From Sindora glabra (lineage: Eukaryota > Streptophyta > Magnoliopsida > Fabales > Fabaceae): a stretch of DNA of 64,000 nucleotides. The stretch spans positions 47,397,511 through 47,461,510 of the forward strand of contig CM035235.1 of NCBI GenBank assembly GCA_020226215.1. The letters are read 5' to 3'. The notes under the pieces were generated by a model. It ran no database searches, was not told the origin of the DNA, and saw only the letters and a list, made by a program, of their open reading frames with translations. Both the position numbers and the translations under genes were made by a program. Positions within the stretch are counted from its first letter, which is position 1, and each line of letters starts with the position of its first letter. Positions 49,261 through 60,430 of the stretch are shown here, piece after piece.

Positions 49261-49265
49261 AAATC

Positions 49266-50264
49266 TTGGAGATAGTGAAATCATTTTAGCAAAATATTTG
49301 GTCATGGGAAACATGTTGTTCACGTCAGGTGGGTTCCCACGCTTTAAAGTTCATATGAATGTTCTCGATTAATTTGGTACACAACAAAATCACGTGTAAT
49401 TAAACAACAACTTAATTAACTTGAATGATTAAATAGATATTAATACATTTCCTCATTTTTCCTACCATATCAAATCTTAAAATTGAAAATATAATATATA
49501 ATTATCACATTGTAGTTATTAGATATTAATGTAATTAGTTGTGAAGTAATAAAATTTAATTAAAACTTAAGGTGATAATTAAAATAAAATTCAGAATATT
49601 AATAATAAAAAATTATGTTTTTAATGGTGTGGTTAGATTATAATTTGAAATTTTGATAGTAAAAATGTATTTTTCTATTGTGCTAGTAAAACATAAGAAA
49701 AACTATAATAATAAGAATAAGAATGATAATAAAAATGAGTTTCACCCTTTTTGTATAGGTCATGGATCAGTCCATAACTTATATGAAAATTTAAATGAGT
49801 CATTGTAATCCATTCATTAATCACCCAATTCAAATGCATCCAATCCATTCAAAAGTTGGTATCATTTTAGTTACTGTGTCAAAATTTAATCTCTTTGCTT
49901 TTAGGATCAAGTTAGAATTCAATGGCTACATAACGGTCAACCCAACTGCTAAATTATTCTATCCCCTGATGATGAAAAATTAAAATTTAATATAGTTGAT
50001 TTCCAAGAATAAAATTAACAGCAACTTTTAGTGAAAGACAAAGTGGATAGAAACTTCATTTTACAAGAAACAAAATAGGTTTTTAGTCTTATTCTATGCC
50101 AATAAGTTGGTAGACATATTTTTTTATATATTTTTCAAAGTACCAAATTGTGAACAAAATTTTAACATCCTAGAATATTTTTTAGGAACTAATCAAAATA
50201 TTTCTCAAAAATATTTAGATGCACTAGTGAATAGAATTGATAATGGATCAATGTTTTGCAAATA
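49266..50264. other. AT-rich intergenic DNA, no gene
   Basis: No coding similarity; frames at 49,795-49,983 and 50,107-50,397 look like chance ORFs (the second runs into the hAT-type element). Confidence 0.55.
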
Positions 50265-50272
50265 TTGGTACA

Positions 50273-51057
50273 TAGGGGTACAAATGGGTTGGGCTGAATT
50301 AGACTTTACCTTAAGTAGGCCAAGTCTGTATTGTAAAATATTGACCCGAGCCTGGTCTATTAATCTATATAAGGCTTTATTTCAAACTCGAGCTTAGCCT
50401 ATTTTAAAAGTCTGGCTTGGTCGGTTAACCTATTTAAAAGCCTGGCTCGGTCGGTTAACCTATTTAAAAGCCTATTTTTAAATACAAATTTTAAATAAGC
50501 CGACAACTTAAGACTTAAAAGGCTTATTATAAAAAGGCCTTAAATAAGCCAGTAACTTATGTAAGCTTGTATCAATATATTTTAAGATACCCCTAATAAT
50601 ACTAAAATTAATACAAAATTTTATATATAGAACTAATTAACAAAGAAATAAACCCATATACTCATAACACAAAATAACTAATTTAAATATTCAATATTTA
50701 ATTAAAAGTAAAATAACATCAAGTTATCATAACATCAAAGGTTAAAAATAATGGTAAATTAGTTCACCATAAATTATATAACAAACATTCAAAATATTTA
50801 ATCTGTATAATGAGCTTGAAAAAAAAAGCCTATATATCATTATCTTTATAGTAAATAAATTTAAAAAATGTTAAATAGGCTGGCTCAATAGGTCTATAAG
50901 TTAGACTTAAAATAAAAAGGCCTGACCTATTTAATTAAAAAGGCTTCTATATTGGCCTTAACTTGACTCATTTAACTAAATAAATCAAGCCAGGTTAGGC
51001 CTAAATTAGGCTGGGCTATAGGCCGCCGATAGGCCACCCGACCCATTTGCATCCCTA
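50273..51057. mobile_element. Non-autonomous hAT-type element, 785 bases
   Basis: The ends are inverted: TAGGGGTACAAATGGGTTGG on the left and, on the other strand, TAGGGATGCAAATGGGTCGG on the right, in the style of plant hAT TIRs. The 8-bp flanks are TTGGTACA (50,265-50,272) and CTGACACA (51,058-51,065), which differ only by three transitions, as expected of an old 8-bp duplication. There is no transposase. Inside, GGTTAACCTATTTAAAAGCC with its upstream TGGCTYGGTC is duplicated at 50,415-50,474. Confidence 0.82.
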
Positions 51058-51437
51058 CTGACACATAAAATCATTTGGAAAAAAATATGTATATATTTTG
51101 AGTATTTTAATTCTTAAAAATTATCTTAAAAGAGTAAAATAAAGTATTTTCAAAATTAAAAAAACAAATTGTTGTTCCATTTATTCTACTGATAGATAAA
51201 TACTTAGCTTATTATACAGCGAAAATCTTTAACATGAGTTTTATCAAATATCATGAAAATTTTAATGGGTTCAAAATTAAAAAATAATAAAAAAGTGAAT
51301 GTGTGCTCTGTGTATCCTAGTTTATATATGTAAATCCATTGCAAATTATGCTAATATAACCCATCAGTTAACTTTTATGTAGTCTAAAATATGAAATTAA
51401 TTAGAGTACTTTCTTGATGTCTGTTATGCCGTCTCAG
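51058..51437. other. AT-rich spacer, no gene
   Basis: No recognisable coding or repeat structure. Confidence 0.5.
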
Positions 51438-51986
51438 TCGTGGTTATGGTTTGGTTATGATTAGTAAAATTACGGGTAAATATAGAAAAAAGTAATTATT
51501 ATACCGTAAAATTATGAAAAATCACAAATACAAAATTGTGGATTACAATTTATACCCCAATATTTACATATGCATCACGTGTTTAATGTATTCTGTTAAA
51601 ACCAAACCTGGCCAAAGAGGGTGTATTCTTTCTACTTAAGATTGTCCATTATGTATCTCTCAAGTCTTCGTCAATTTCTTCCTCTCACCGTTGCGGAAGA
51701 TTACTATTTATGCATATCGTCTGCTCTTTATTGTCCTCTTTCCTGTAAGCATAAATAAACCAAGTTATTTTTCTTTCTCCTCGTTGCCCTTCACTCTTGT
51801 TTCTATTTCAATTATCCCTGACACCAATAGTAGGGATTACAAAAGAGCACGCAACCGAAATATTGCATGCAATGTTGCGATTATAGACCGCATTGCATCC
51901 ACCATTTTGCATCGTAATTATTCTATTTTTGAGTATTTACCTGTAATTTTGCTAATCATACCAAAATCGTAACCGCAACCACAATT
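51438..51986. mobile_element. Small TIR element (549 bases) with non-repetitive interior
   Basis: The left end TCGTGGTTATGGTTTGGTTA, then TGATTAGTAAAATTACGGGT, matches the reverse complement of the right end (ATTGTGGTTGCGGTTACGAT, then TGATTAGCAAAATTACAGGT), giving TIRs of about 85 bases. The interior (51,620-51,830) is less AT-rich and pyrimidine-rich (CTTCGTCAATTTCTTCCTCT; CTCCTCGTTGCCCTTCACTC), unlike typical MITE filler, so it may hold a captured host fragment. An ORF at 51,691-51,972 crosses it but I recognise no domain. Target duplication not established. Confidence 0.6.
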
Positions 51987-52141
51987 CTAATTTAAATCCT
52001 TGCTCCAACAATCCTCAAGTTTTTCTTCGTTTTTTCGCTTCGAACCTCTCACCCTTGAGCTATCTTCATGGCTTATCAAAACTAGCAGTCACTGCTTTGG
52101 CTCGATGCCGCCTTCAACGCTCCATGGTCAGCTGTGAGGTG

Positions 52142-52337
52142 TGATGTATTTTAAGGAAACGGAATTACACACACTTTATTGATCAGATACATCAGCTTAT
52201 ATAGGAAGAATACAAACCAAAAAATAGGAGTAATCAAAACAAATCCCCTACAAATCGGGTAGTTGAATAAACGAACTTGACTTATTCAATTGATTTATTC
52301 CAAAAACAAAAGAGAAAAATTTGGTCATCCCACAACA
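52142..52337 (-). repeat. 3' LTR of the 52-56 kb copia (196 bases)
   Basis: On the minus strand it starts TGTTGTGGGATGACC and ends AAATACATCA. Shared with the other LTR: AAAAAATAGGAGTAATCAAA and TGAACTTGACTTATTCAA-like blocks. TTATATAGG (52,197-52,205) reads CCTATATAA on the minus strand and may be its TATA box. Confidence 0.88.
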
Positions 52338-55300
52338 TTCTCCCCCCGAGCTCTTCTGCTGATAACTCCCATCTTTTGTCTCCGAACTTTGAATCTAGCC
52401 TTGGGCAATGGTTTTGTAAATATGACCCTTATTTGTTCCGAAGATGAATAGGGCGATAATATCACTTCACGTTCCTGACTAGCTTCTTGTAGAAAATGAA
52501 ACTTGAGTTTAACATGCTTTGTCTTGCCATAGAATATTGGATTATTGTTAATTGCAATAGAAGAAGAATAATCACAAAATATGTTAGTTGAAGCTTCTTG
52601 ATTTTGATCTAGATCTCCAAATAATTTCCTCAACCAAATGGCTTGTGTTTGTTGTATCTGAAGTTACAACATATTCTGCTTCAACAAAAGATTAAGCCAC
52701 CACTTCCTATTTTCAAGAGTTCTAGCAAAAGAAAAAAAAATAGTGCTAGAGGAAAAAAGGAACCCCATTGAACTTTTGTAATCATCTGGGCAACTAACCT
52801 AGTCCTAATTAGTAAAGCCAATGAGCTTCGGGTCACTAGTCTTTAAGAACCAAAGACCTAAATTCCAAGTGTCTTCCATATATTGAAGCATTCTCTTCAT
52901 AGCTCTAAGGTGATTTTCTGAAGGCTTAGATATAAATCAAGAAAGAATGCTCGTAGCTAATATAATATTTGAACGGGTGGTGCACAAGTACAATAGGTTG
53001 CCAATAATTCCTCTAAATTATTTTCCATAACAACTTGAGTCCCATCAGATTTGATGAGTTTCGAGTTAGCTAACATAGGAGTTTCAATAGCCTTTGAATT
53101 CTTGATCCCAAACTTCTTAAGAATACTTGAAACATATTTCTTTCGAGATAGAAAAATCCCATCTGGAAACTACTTTATTTTAATCCCAAGTAAGACATAA
53201 CACCGAGATCAAACATCTCAAATCTCTTCCTTAAATTTTGCAATTTCATTCGTAGCATCACCTATAATCAATATATTATCCATGTAAATACTGACAATGA
53301 GAACTCCAGTCAATCTCTTTCTCACATATAGTGTGAATTCACTCTTGCTCCTCATAAAACCAAGTTTGTGTAAATGGGAATAAATGCAGCCATACCAAGC
53401 TCTTGGCGCTTGTTTTAGGCCATAAAAAGTTTTCTTTAAATTATGGAGTTTGTCTTTTTCTCCCTTTATCACAAAACCTTTAGGTTGCTTAACATAAATA
53501 TCCTCTTCAAGTCACCCATTTAGGATTTAACATCTAAATGATAAAGCTACCACTGATTCTGAGCTATTAGTGTGATTAAGAGTTTTGGTGTTTCATACCT
53601 TGCAATAAGAGTGAATGTTTATGCAGAATCTACTCTAGGAATCTAACTATATCCCTTGGCAACAAGCCTAGCTTTTAGCCTATTCAAGGATCCATTTGGA
53701 CTTTCTTTCCTTTCGAAACCCATTTAAGGCTAATTATGTTTCTATATTTTGGTTTCTCTATAAGTTCTCAAGTCTGATTTTTGTTAATCATTTGTAGTTC
53801 CTCACTCATAGCTTCACACCAATCTTTAGATTGAGCTGCTTCTTGGTATGAATTTACTTTATGAATTGTGACATTACAACAATCATAAATATCTAAGAGC
53901 AATCTAGTTCCATGAATAAGTTCTTAAAAATATGTTTCAGATACATTCGATCTAGACTTTATAGTCTTTTTCTTCTTTAACCATTTCTAGTTCAAAAACA
54001 TCTTTGTCATAAGCTTGATCCAACATTCCTTTATTTTCTACCTAGTCCCATTTACCATCTTCCATAAATTTGAGATTTTAAGTGATAACTATCTTCTTAC
54101 TCGAAGGAATATAAACTTTGTAGCCCTTTTGATTTGAGTAGTAACCTATAAATATCCCTTCTTCTACTTGTGGATCAAGTTTATGTCTATTGAGTTTTGG
54201 AGTTTGAATATAGCAAAGGCTACTAAAAACTCATAGATGATGCAGAGATGGCTTCTATTCCAACTAGATCTCATACGATGTTTGATCCTTTAAAAACTTT
54301 AATGATAGCTTGTTCAACAAGTAGACAGCTGTGTTTACCGCTTTAGCCTAAAACATCTTTAGCATTTTCTTCTCAAACAACAAGCCATTTCAAGCACTAT
54401 TCTATTCTTCCTTTCACAAACACTATTTTGCTATAGGCTATATGACAAAGTCAACTCATGATGAATGCTTGAATTTGTTCGATAACTTCTAAAGGTTGTG
54501 GAAGTGTATTCATCTCCATTGTCTAATTTAAACTTCTTGATTTTCTTCCTTGTTTCATTCGCAACCAATTTGTAGAACTTCTGCAAATCTTGAAGAACAT
54601 CAGTTTTTGGCTTTAAAAAGGAAACCTATGTCATTCAAGATAGATCATCAATAAATAGTAAGAAATACTTACTTCCACTTAATGATTCTATTCATATAGG
54701 ACCACAAATATCACTATGAATGAGTTGCAACTTTTTTTAGGCTTTTCTTGATTTCACTACTATAAATGGAAGCTTGCATTGCTTCCTAAATTGATAAACT
54801 TCATAGACTGCACTACTCAAATCAATTTGCAATAACCCCAAATATTTATGCCATAAATTTAAACCACATACAATAGCAAGCATAACATTCCATTCTCAAC
54901 CTTCAAACTTTAAAGGAAAATTTTGTTTCTCATGCTAACTCGAAACAGTTTAGAAATCATGCTTATTTCATCCTCAAAATGCAAAATGTAATTAGTTTCA
55001 GGTAGTTGAAGAACACTTAGTAGATTTAAGGCAAGCTTCCACACAAATAACACATTCGAGATAAGCTTACTACCTTGTTTTATGTTGATTGAAACTATAC
55101 CTTTGCCTTTCACTTCAAGAACATCACCATTTCCAATTCTAACATTTGTGTCACACTTGTGCTTTAGAATTGTGAACAAATCTCTATTTGGCATCATGTG
55201 GTTTGAGCAGCCATTGTCAATCAACCATGCATTGGACTTCTATTCTATAGGATCGGATTGCACCATAAATAGGTGATCTTTTGCTTTTTTTGCAGACTAT

Positions 55301-56100
55301 ACAAATTGAGCATTCTTCTCCTTATTCTTGCAAACATTAGCTATGTAGCTAGTTTCATTGCAAATTTTGCAAATAGCATTTGGTCTATACCAACACCATT
55401 TTGGAATATGACCCTTGCATTTGTAGTGAGTACAAGGCTTGGATTTTCCCTTCTTCACCTCAACTGAATTTGGGTTTTTCGAGATGGCTTTTGACTTCTA
55501 ATTTTTCCAGACCTTGATGAACTACAAATGCTCCTTCTAGTGTGTTTGCATTCCGCAAAGATCTTCTAAGCTCTTAGGCTTAAAGAGCATGAATCAATTT
55601 TGCTAAAGTTATTTAAGATAAATCTCTAGAGTCTTTAAGAGACAAGATTTTTTACTCAAACCTTTTCGGAAGACTTATGAGAATCTTTTCAACCACTCGA
55701 TCATCCTCTAGCTTCTCACCCAATAGTCTCAATTTATTGATGATCTTTATCAATGAATCCGCATAATCTTGAATTATCTTTGCTTCTAGCATTCTCTACA
55801 CCTCAAATTCTCATTTTGGATTTAAAGTCTACATCCTTTTAATCCTTTCATTACCCACATACAACTCCTTTAATTTATCCCATGCCTCTTTTAGTGTCTC
55901 ACAATCCATAATTTGAGTAGATATACCTTCTGACATTGCATAATGAATGTGGGATAGAGCCCTTAGAGCCTTCAACAACTCATCTTCATGCTGGTGGAGT
56001 TGATTCAAGGTTAAATTTACCCCTAGCTATGGAACAATTCGATCTTCCTCCAAATACTGCCAAGCACCCAAACCACCAAGATATGCTTTCATCTTTATAG
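52338..56100 (-). pseudogene. Copia gag-pol polyprotein, broken
   Basis: On the minus strand gag pieces lie at 56,100-55,450. A zinc-knuckle remnant follows (CKICNETSYIANVC, about 55,370-55,330). The protease start is WLIDNGCSNHMM (about 55,228-55,193), with Asn where the family has Ser/Thr. Integrase pieces span 54,850-53,950. RT spans 53,800-53,150 (LKKTFYGLKQAPRAWYGCIY and YMDNILIIG, where the catalytic YVDD is changed to YMDN). RNase H at 52,633-52,350 includes FCDYSSSIAINNNPIFYGK, TKHVKLKFHFLQEA and the end KMGVISRRARGENVVG, which overlaps the PPT. Stops and frame breaks occur throughout. Confidence 0.88.
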
Positions 56101-56229
56101 TCCAAGGTTGATAGTTTAGACCAAAGAACATTGGTGTGCTAGTGAAGCACTTAAAGAAGCCATGAAAAAAGAGAGAAGAATTGAGTATTTAAGGTTTTCT
56201 AGATACAGGACTTCACAGAAACTGAATGA

Positions 56230-56243
56230 GAGCTCTAATATCA
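56230..56243 (-). other. Primer-binding site of the 52-56 kb copia
   Basis: The minus strand reads TGATATTAGAGCTC two bases from the LTR end CATCA. It fits the initiator-Met tRNA site TGGTATCAGAGC with two transitions. Confidence 0.8.
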
Positions 56244-56245
56244 AT

Positions 56246-56426
56246 TGATGTTTCTTGAGGAAATGGAATTACATACACTTTAATGATCAGATACATTAGC
56301 CTATATAGCAAGAAAACAATCCAAAAAATAGGAGTAATCAAAACAAATTCCCTACAAATTTGGTATTTAAAAAATGAACTTGACTTATTCAAAAAACAAA
56401 AGAGATCAATTGGTCATTCCACAACA
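56246..56426 (-). repeat. 5' LTR of the 52-56 kb copia (181 bases)
   Basis: On the minus strand it starts TGTTGTGGAATGACC and ends GAAACATCA, and it aligns with 52,142-52,337 with one deletion of about 15 bases. An ORF at 56,283-56,570 crosses out of it. Confidence 0.88.
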
Positions 56427-56596
56427 CGGTGTTGTCGTCAGCTACTAGTTCACGACAACTCTATTTTAGAGCATTCATTTTCTCGTGTGGTCAAACAAAA
56501 AACTTCGAAATCGCTGTCGTGCTCTATTGAGATAATCATTTGTGTTAGCATCCATAGAGCAAAGGTGTAAGGTCTTCATGGATTGGAATAGAACCA

Positions 56597-56598
<2 letters not shown>

Positions 56599-56656
<58 letters not shown>
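56599..56656. repeat. (TC)n(TA)n microsatellite
   Basis: A run of TC dinucleotides (to about 56,629) passes directly into TA dinucleotides (to 56,656). Such runs vary in length by replication slippage. Confidence 0.97.
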
Positions 56657-56657
<1 letters not shown>

Positions 56658-58941
56658 TAAAAAAAGAATTGCTCATTGCAATATTTCTAATAGATAGGCA
56701 AGTGTTAAAATGAAAAATAACATGTTATAGTAAGTAAAACTAAAAAATGGCACTTCCTATTTAACTTGAAGCCCTGCAATCTATTTCTATTGCTACACTT
56801 ACAACTGAGAAAACATTATTTAGTTGAAGATTAAACATGAATACATTATATTTATTCTATGAATGATTGCATATTCTTAGAGTAATCTCAGTAACAAGAT
56901 AATATCAAAATTGACACTTGAATTTCTCATTCTAAAAAAAAAAATAACATCATCATGCTTGATAAAAAGCCATGAAAGCATCTCTATAATGCTTCCCAAT
57001 GAAAGGAAGTTTATTGAGAACCTCATTCTGAGCTCTCCAATCTATCGTTCACAGGAGTTTAAAGAATTTTGAGGAAAAAAACGCATTTTCTTTCTTAAAC
57101 CATCACCTCAGTCACCGTCTCATTCTTTTCGAAAGCATATTGGGACGAATTTACCTCAACTCAGGAATCTCCATGATAGAACATAACCTGAATTGGTGTG
57201 GCACTATGCTTGTAGTTGGTGCGTTTCTGGGTCGTTAATGATCCATTGCTTGGATTGATGAGAGAAATAATTACAGACTACAACAAATCCTCGAGTTTAG
57301 GTTCAAAACTAAAGCTAAAGATAGGGACGTCGGAAGTTTTATAGTGATATGTTTTGACATCATTGTCATGTTTTTCTATACTATGAAAGGGTAGAATGAA
57401 CTCTTGATACAAGGACAACCATTGAAAAAGGGATGAATACTTGAGTCTTAAATATATAAACGGTATATATTGCCAACATAGTAAGTTTATATGATTAACA
57501 TATTTTGTATTTCACTTGGTAATTCATGCACAATATATTGTTTTTTTATGAGGTCCATTAAGGGCATGTTCAAAATTATGTTTGCATGATTTGCGAATGA
57601 TTTAATATCCTATTAATACATGATGATGATGATGTGGATCAGATCTCAACATATCCGCATAATTTGTGAAGTGGATCAAATCTAAACAAATCTGCATAAT
57701 TTGTCCCTTGATTAGCATTTAGAGTAGAGATTTTTACTTGTTTTTGCATTAAAATGTATAAATATGGCTGAAACTGAACATGATACCCTGAAAGAACATG
57801 AATGTTATTTTTCTGTTAAAAGAAATCAATTTCATTAAGAATCTCTAATTCAAGTGACATTTAGTATTCCTTTAAGATTTTTTATCTTCCTCTGCATTCA
57901 GAATTCAATATCAAGTCCTTGCTTGCTTATATCTAGTAATTTAACTACTGCTATTAAAGATATGGAAATCAACTTTTAATATAATATTGTAATCATGATT
58001 TTTAAGCTTATTTTTTTTTATCATAATACTTGATTTGAGAGAAGATCCAGTGAATACCTGACAATGTTGTAGATCAAATCTTAGCATATCAACATAATTT
58101 GTATCATTATTAGCATTTAGGGCCGATGTTTTTACTTGTTTTTGTATCACTATACATTGTAAATTTTGACCCAAAAGAGAAAAAAAATCACTATATGAGG
58201 TGCAGTGTTACTGCACTTTGCTGGCCCATCTACAACAAACAAAGATAAAAGATTCATTATAAAACTATAACAAGAAAGCAACCTTTAGTATGAAATGTCA
58301 TTATAAGACAAAGATTAAAATTCTATATACTTGTATAACTGCTGATAATTTCTCTCTGAAAGTTTTAATGGCCAGAAGAGTAAAGATGATTGTTTAAAGT
58401 CATCATGAGTAGTACATCAAGTGTGCTCCATCCTCCAGTTGTTCTTTTATTTTATTTTTAAAACGTTGCATGTCCATCATTTTATAAATATGTTCTTTTT
58501 CTATTTATTGTTTGTTGGGGGAAGGGGTAACGTTAACAGGGCCTTTGGTCATTTTCACTGGACCTACAGAATGCATGATAGTATTCGCCTAACATCTTAA
58601 AAGATAAGCATTTTGGCTGGGGTCTTTTTCTAATATTTTGATAAACACCATCAGTACAGCTAACTACTAAAATCCAGTCTTACCACTGCACACATAATTA
58701 CAATAATATATCCTTTAGTACTGTATTTACCTACTTTCATCAACATTTAAGAAAATTTACCAGCTAAGGAGATTATCTTTCACCCTACCTATGAATCAAT
58801 ACCAAACACATCCACACCCATAGATCAACATTTAGCAATCCAATCAACCATGCCTCAACCTTTTCCCTACCCTTTGATCTAACCTGCATTGACATTGGGC
58901 AACTTGTTCCCATTTAGCATTTCAAATTAGAAATAACTAAC
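56657..58941. other. Intergenic DNA with a duplicated ~75-base block
   Basis: No gene recognised. A block at 57,675-57,750 (GATCAAATCTAAACA... CATAATTTGT... ATTAGCATTTAG... TTTTTACTTGTTTTTG) recurs at 58,072-58,148. A shorter copy of its first part lies at 57,636-57,672. The stretch 57,030-57,300 is less AT-rich but has no coding similarity I can name. Confidence 0.55.
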
Positions 58942-59149
58942 CACTATAATGTCTATTGTCTATTAAAATTGCAAATTACAATTATTCTAACTATACATGA
59001 TGCACAAATATTCATATTAAAGGCAAAAAATTAAAACTGACTAAATGAGTGGATTAACTAATTAATGTGCATGTAAGGTAGTGACAATATTAATATTAGT
59101 ACAATACCAAAATTGTATTGTCAAAACACTTTGCATTACTTGTGACAAA

Positions 59150-60430
59150 GAGGTCAACATGAATGCCATGCATGCTTAAAACATTGCTTCAAATTGTGCT
59201 TTCATTTTACTATGGATTTCCTTTTGCACTTCTTTTCTAATTTGTATTCTAATACTCTTTCCATTGAAACTCTAACTTTTTCTAGTGCTTACTGGGCTCT
59301 TACATTAACTTTTTCATTTACCTTTCTCCTCTTTGATGATGTCTTCTTCCCATATCCTTTTTGACAAAGTATCTAGGTTTTCCACCAAGTACTTGTAATA
59401 GCACTTCATCATTAGTTATTTGAGACTGATCCTCTTGTGCTTGTTGTATGATAATTTCATGAACTTGTTCCTATAATGAAATAAACTATTAATGAATAGA
59501 AAATGCAAAAAAAAATTTAAAAAAATATGCATTGAAGATTAATATTACATGGACTTTTTGAATCTTTGGATTAGACCACACTTGTTCTCCCTCCTTAGCT
59601 TTCTTAGTATGTTGCAACAACCACACTTGGTCAAATGGTGTTTTCTCTCTAGTAATAAGATTTCTTTAATGACATAAAAAATATCAAGTGAAATATCAAA
59701 ATCCCCTACAATAAAATTAACTTTGATTGATCTTGTTGAGTTTCACGTTTTAATTTAATTGTAATGATTACATGCCATTCTCAGCATATGAATCATAATT
59801 AATTAACTTTCTAAACAAGCATTAATAATAGCCATTGTAAGAAAGTCCATTCAATCGATGCATCATGGCTGAGCCTTATTATGGCCATTATATAAAAAAA
59901 GAAAAACTCTACCATTATAAAGCATAATAGAACAAAACAAAATAGAACATAATAGAATGTAACGAAGCAATGTCTTAAAAGTAAGGCAAGCAAACTTAGA
60001 TAACATTAAGTCCCTATCCCCTGAAAATCTTACCATTGATTCCTTGACTTCTACAAAAGACTTTGTTTCATGTGTATATTTATTAGTTAGTTTTGCTTTA
60101 TTGTCAACATTTCTCTTACTCACAATCTATACATTTAATTATTCAAGTTACTTAACTTTTTCAACTTAGAAAGATTATATATGAATAGTTATGTGAATGA
60201 AAATGTATACTTGGAAATTTTCATCCCTAAAGTAATTTATTAAGTGATGCCAATCATTAATGTTCACTACTTCTGGCAAATTTTCTAACCTTTCCTCATT
60301 AGTTTCAAACCTTTTGTAGACATTATGAAGTCAATTTCTCCAAATTCTATAAAGTTTTTGCATTGTGGCCATTGCAAATGCTTCTAAGCATCATTCATTT
60401 GGACCTTCCATCCTGAACTTTTCTTAAAAC
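59150..60430 (-). pseudogene. Transposase_24 (Ptta/En/Spm, PF03004-type) gene
   Basis: Minus-strand segments match the family in order. First comes AMATMQKLYRIWRN, one stop, then LHNVYKRFETNEERLENLPE and WHHLINYFRDENFQV (60,400-60,200). Next is SKRNVDNKAKLTNKYTHETK then SFVEVKESM (60,120-60,035), ending at a likely donor AATG|GTAAGA at 60,033. Then follow REKTPFDQVWLLQHTKKAKE (about 59,655-59,590), QAQEDQSQITNDEVLLQVLG then GKPRY (about 59,450-59,365), and IRIQIRKEVQKEI near the C-terminus. It is less decayed than the copy at 9.5-10.9 kb. The N-terminal part is unclear. The product would act with the TNP2-type transposase encoded upstream; its exact role is not certain. Confidence 0.75.

Larger units (their letters stand above)
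52142..56426 (-). mobile_element. Full-length Ty1/copia retrotransposon, short LTRs
   Basis: Short LTRs (52,142-52,337 and 56,246-56,426) flank a polyprotein region. The flanks AGGTG (52,137-52,141) and CGGTG (56,427-56,431) form a 5-bp duplication with one difference. The PPT (minus GGGGGGAGAA, 52,338-52,347) and the PBS (minus TGATATTAGAGC) are both present. At 4.3 kb it is close to the usual size of small plant copia elements. Many stops make it non-autonomous. Confidence 0.92.
52068..56570 (+). pseudogene. Gene-like stretch split by a copia insertion
   Basis: ATG at 52,068 in a TATCTTCATGG context opens MAYQN, a stop, then QSLLWLDAAFNAPWSAV. After removal of the copia and one target duplication the frame can continue from 56,427 as RQLLVHDNSILEHSF and SRVVKQKTSKSLSCSIEI to a stop near 56,570. 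Base composition is less AT-rich than around it, as in an exon, and the upstream stretch (52,020-52,067) is pyrimidine-rich like a leader. I do not recognise the protein. It may be a dead host gene fragment, a captured exon or chance. Confidence 0.3.

Noticed and set aside
59811..59993. 60-codon minus-strand hydrophobic frame
   Set aside because: It falls in the probable intron between exons of the Transposase_24 gene and overlaps a longer frame; the hydrophobicity comes from a repeated TTATGTTCTATTTTG-type sequence.
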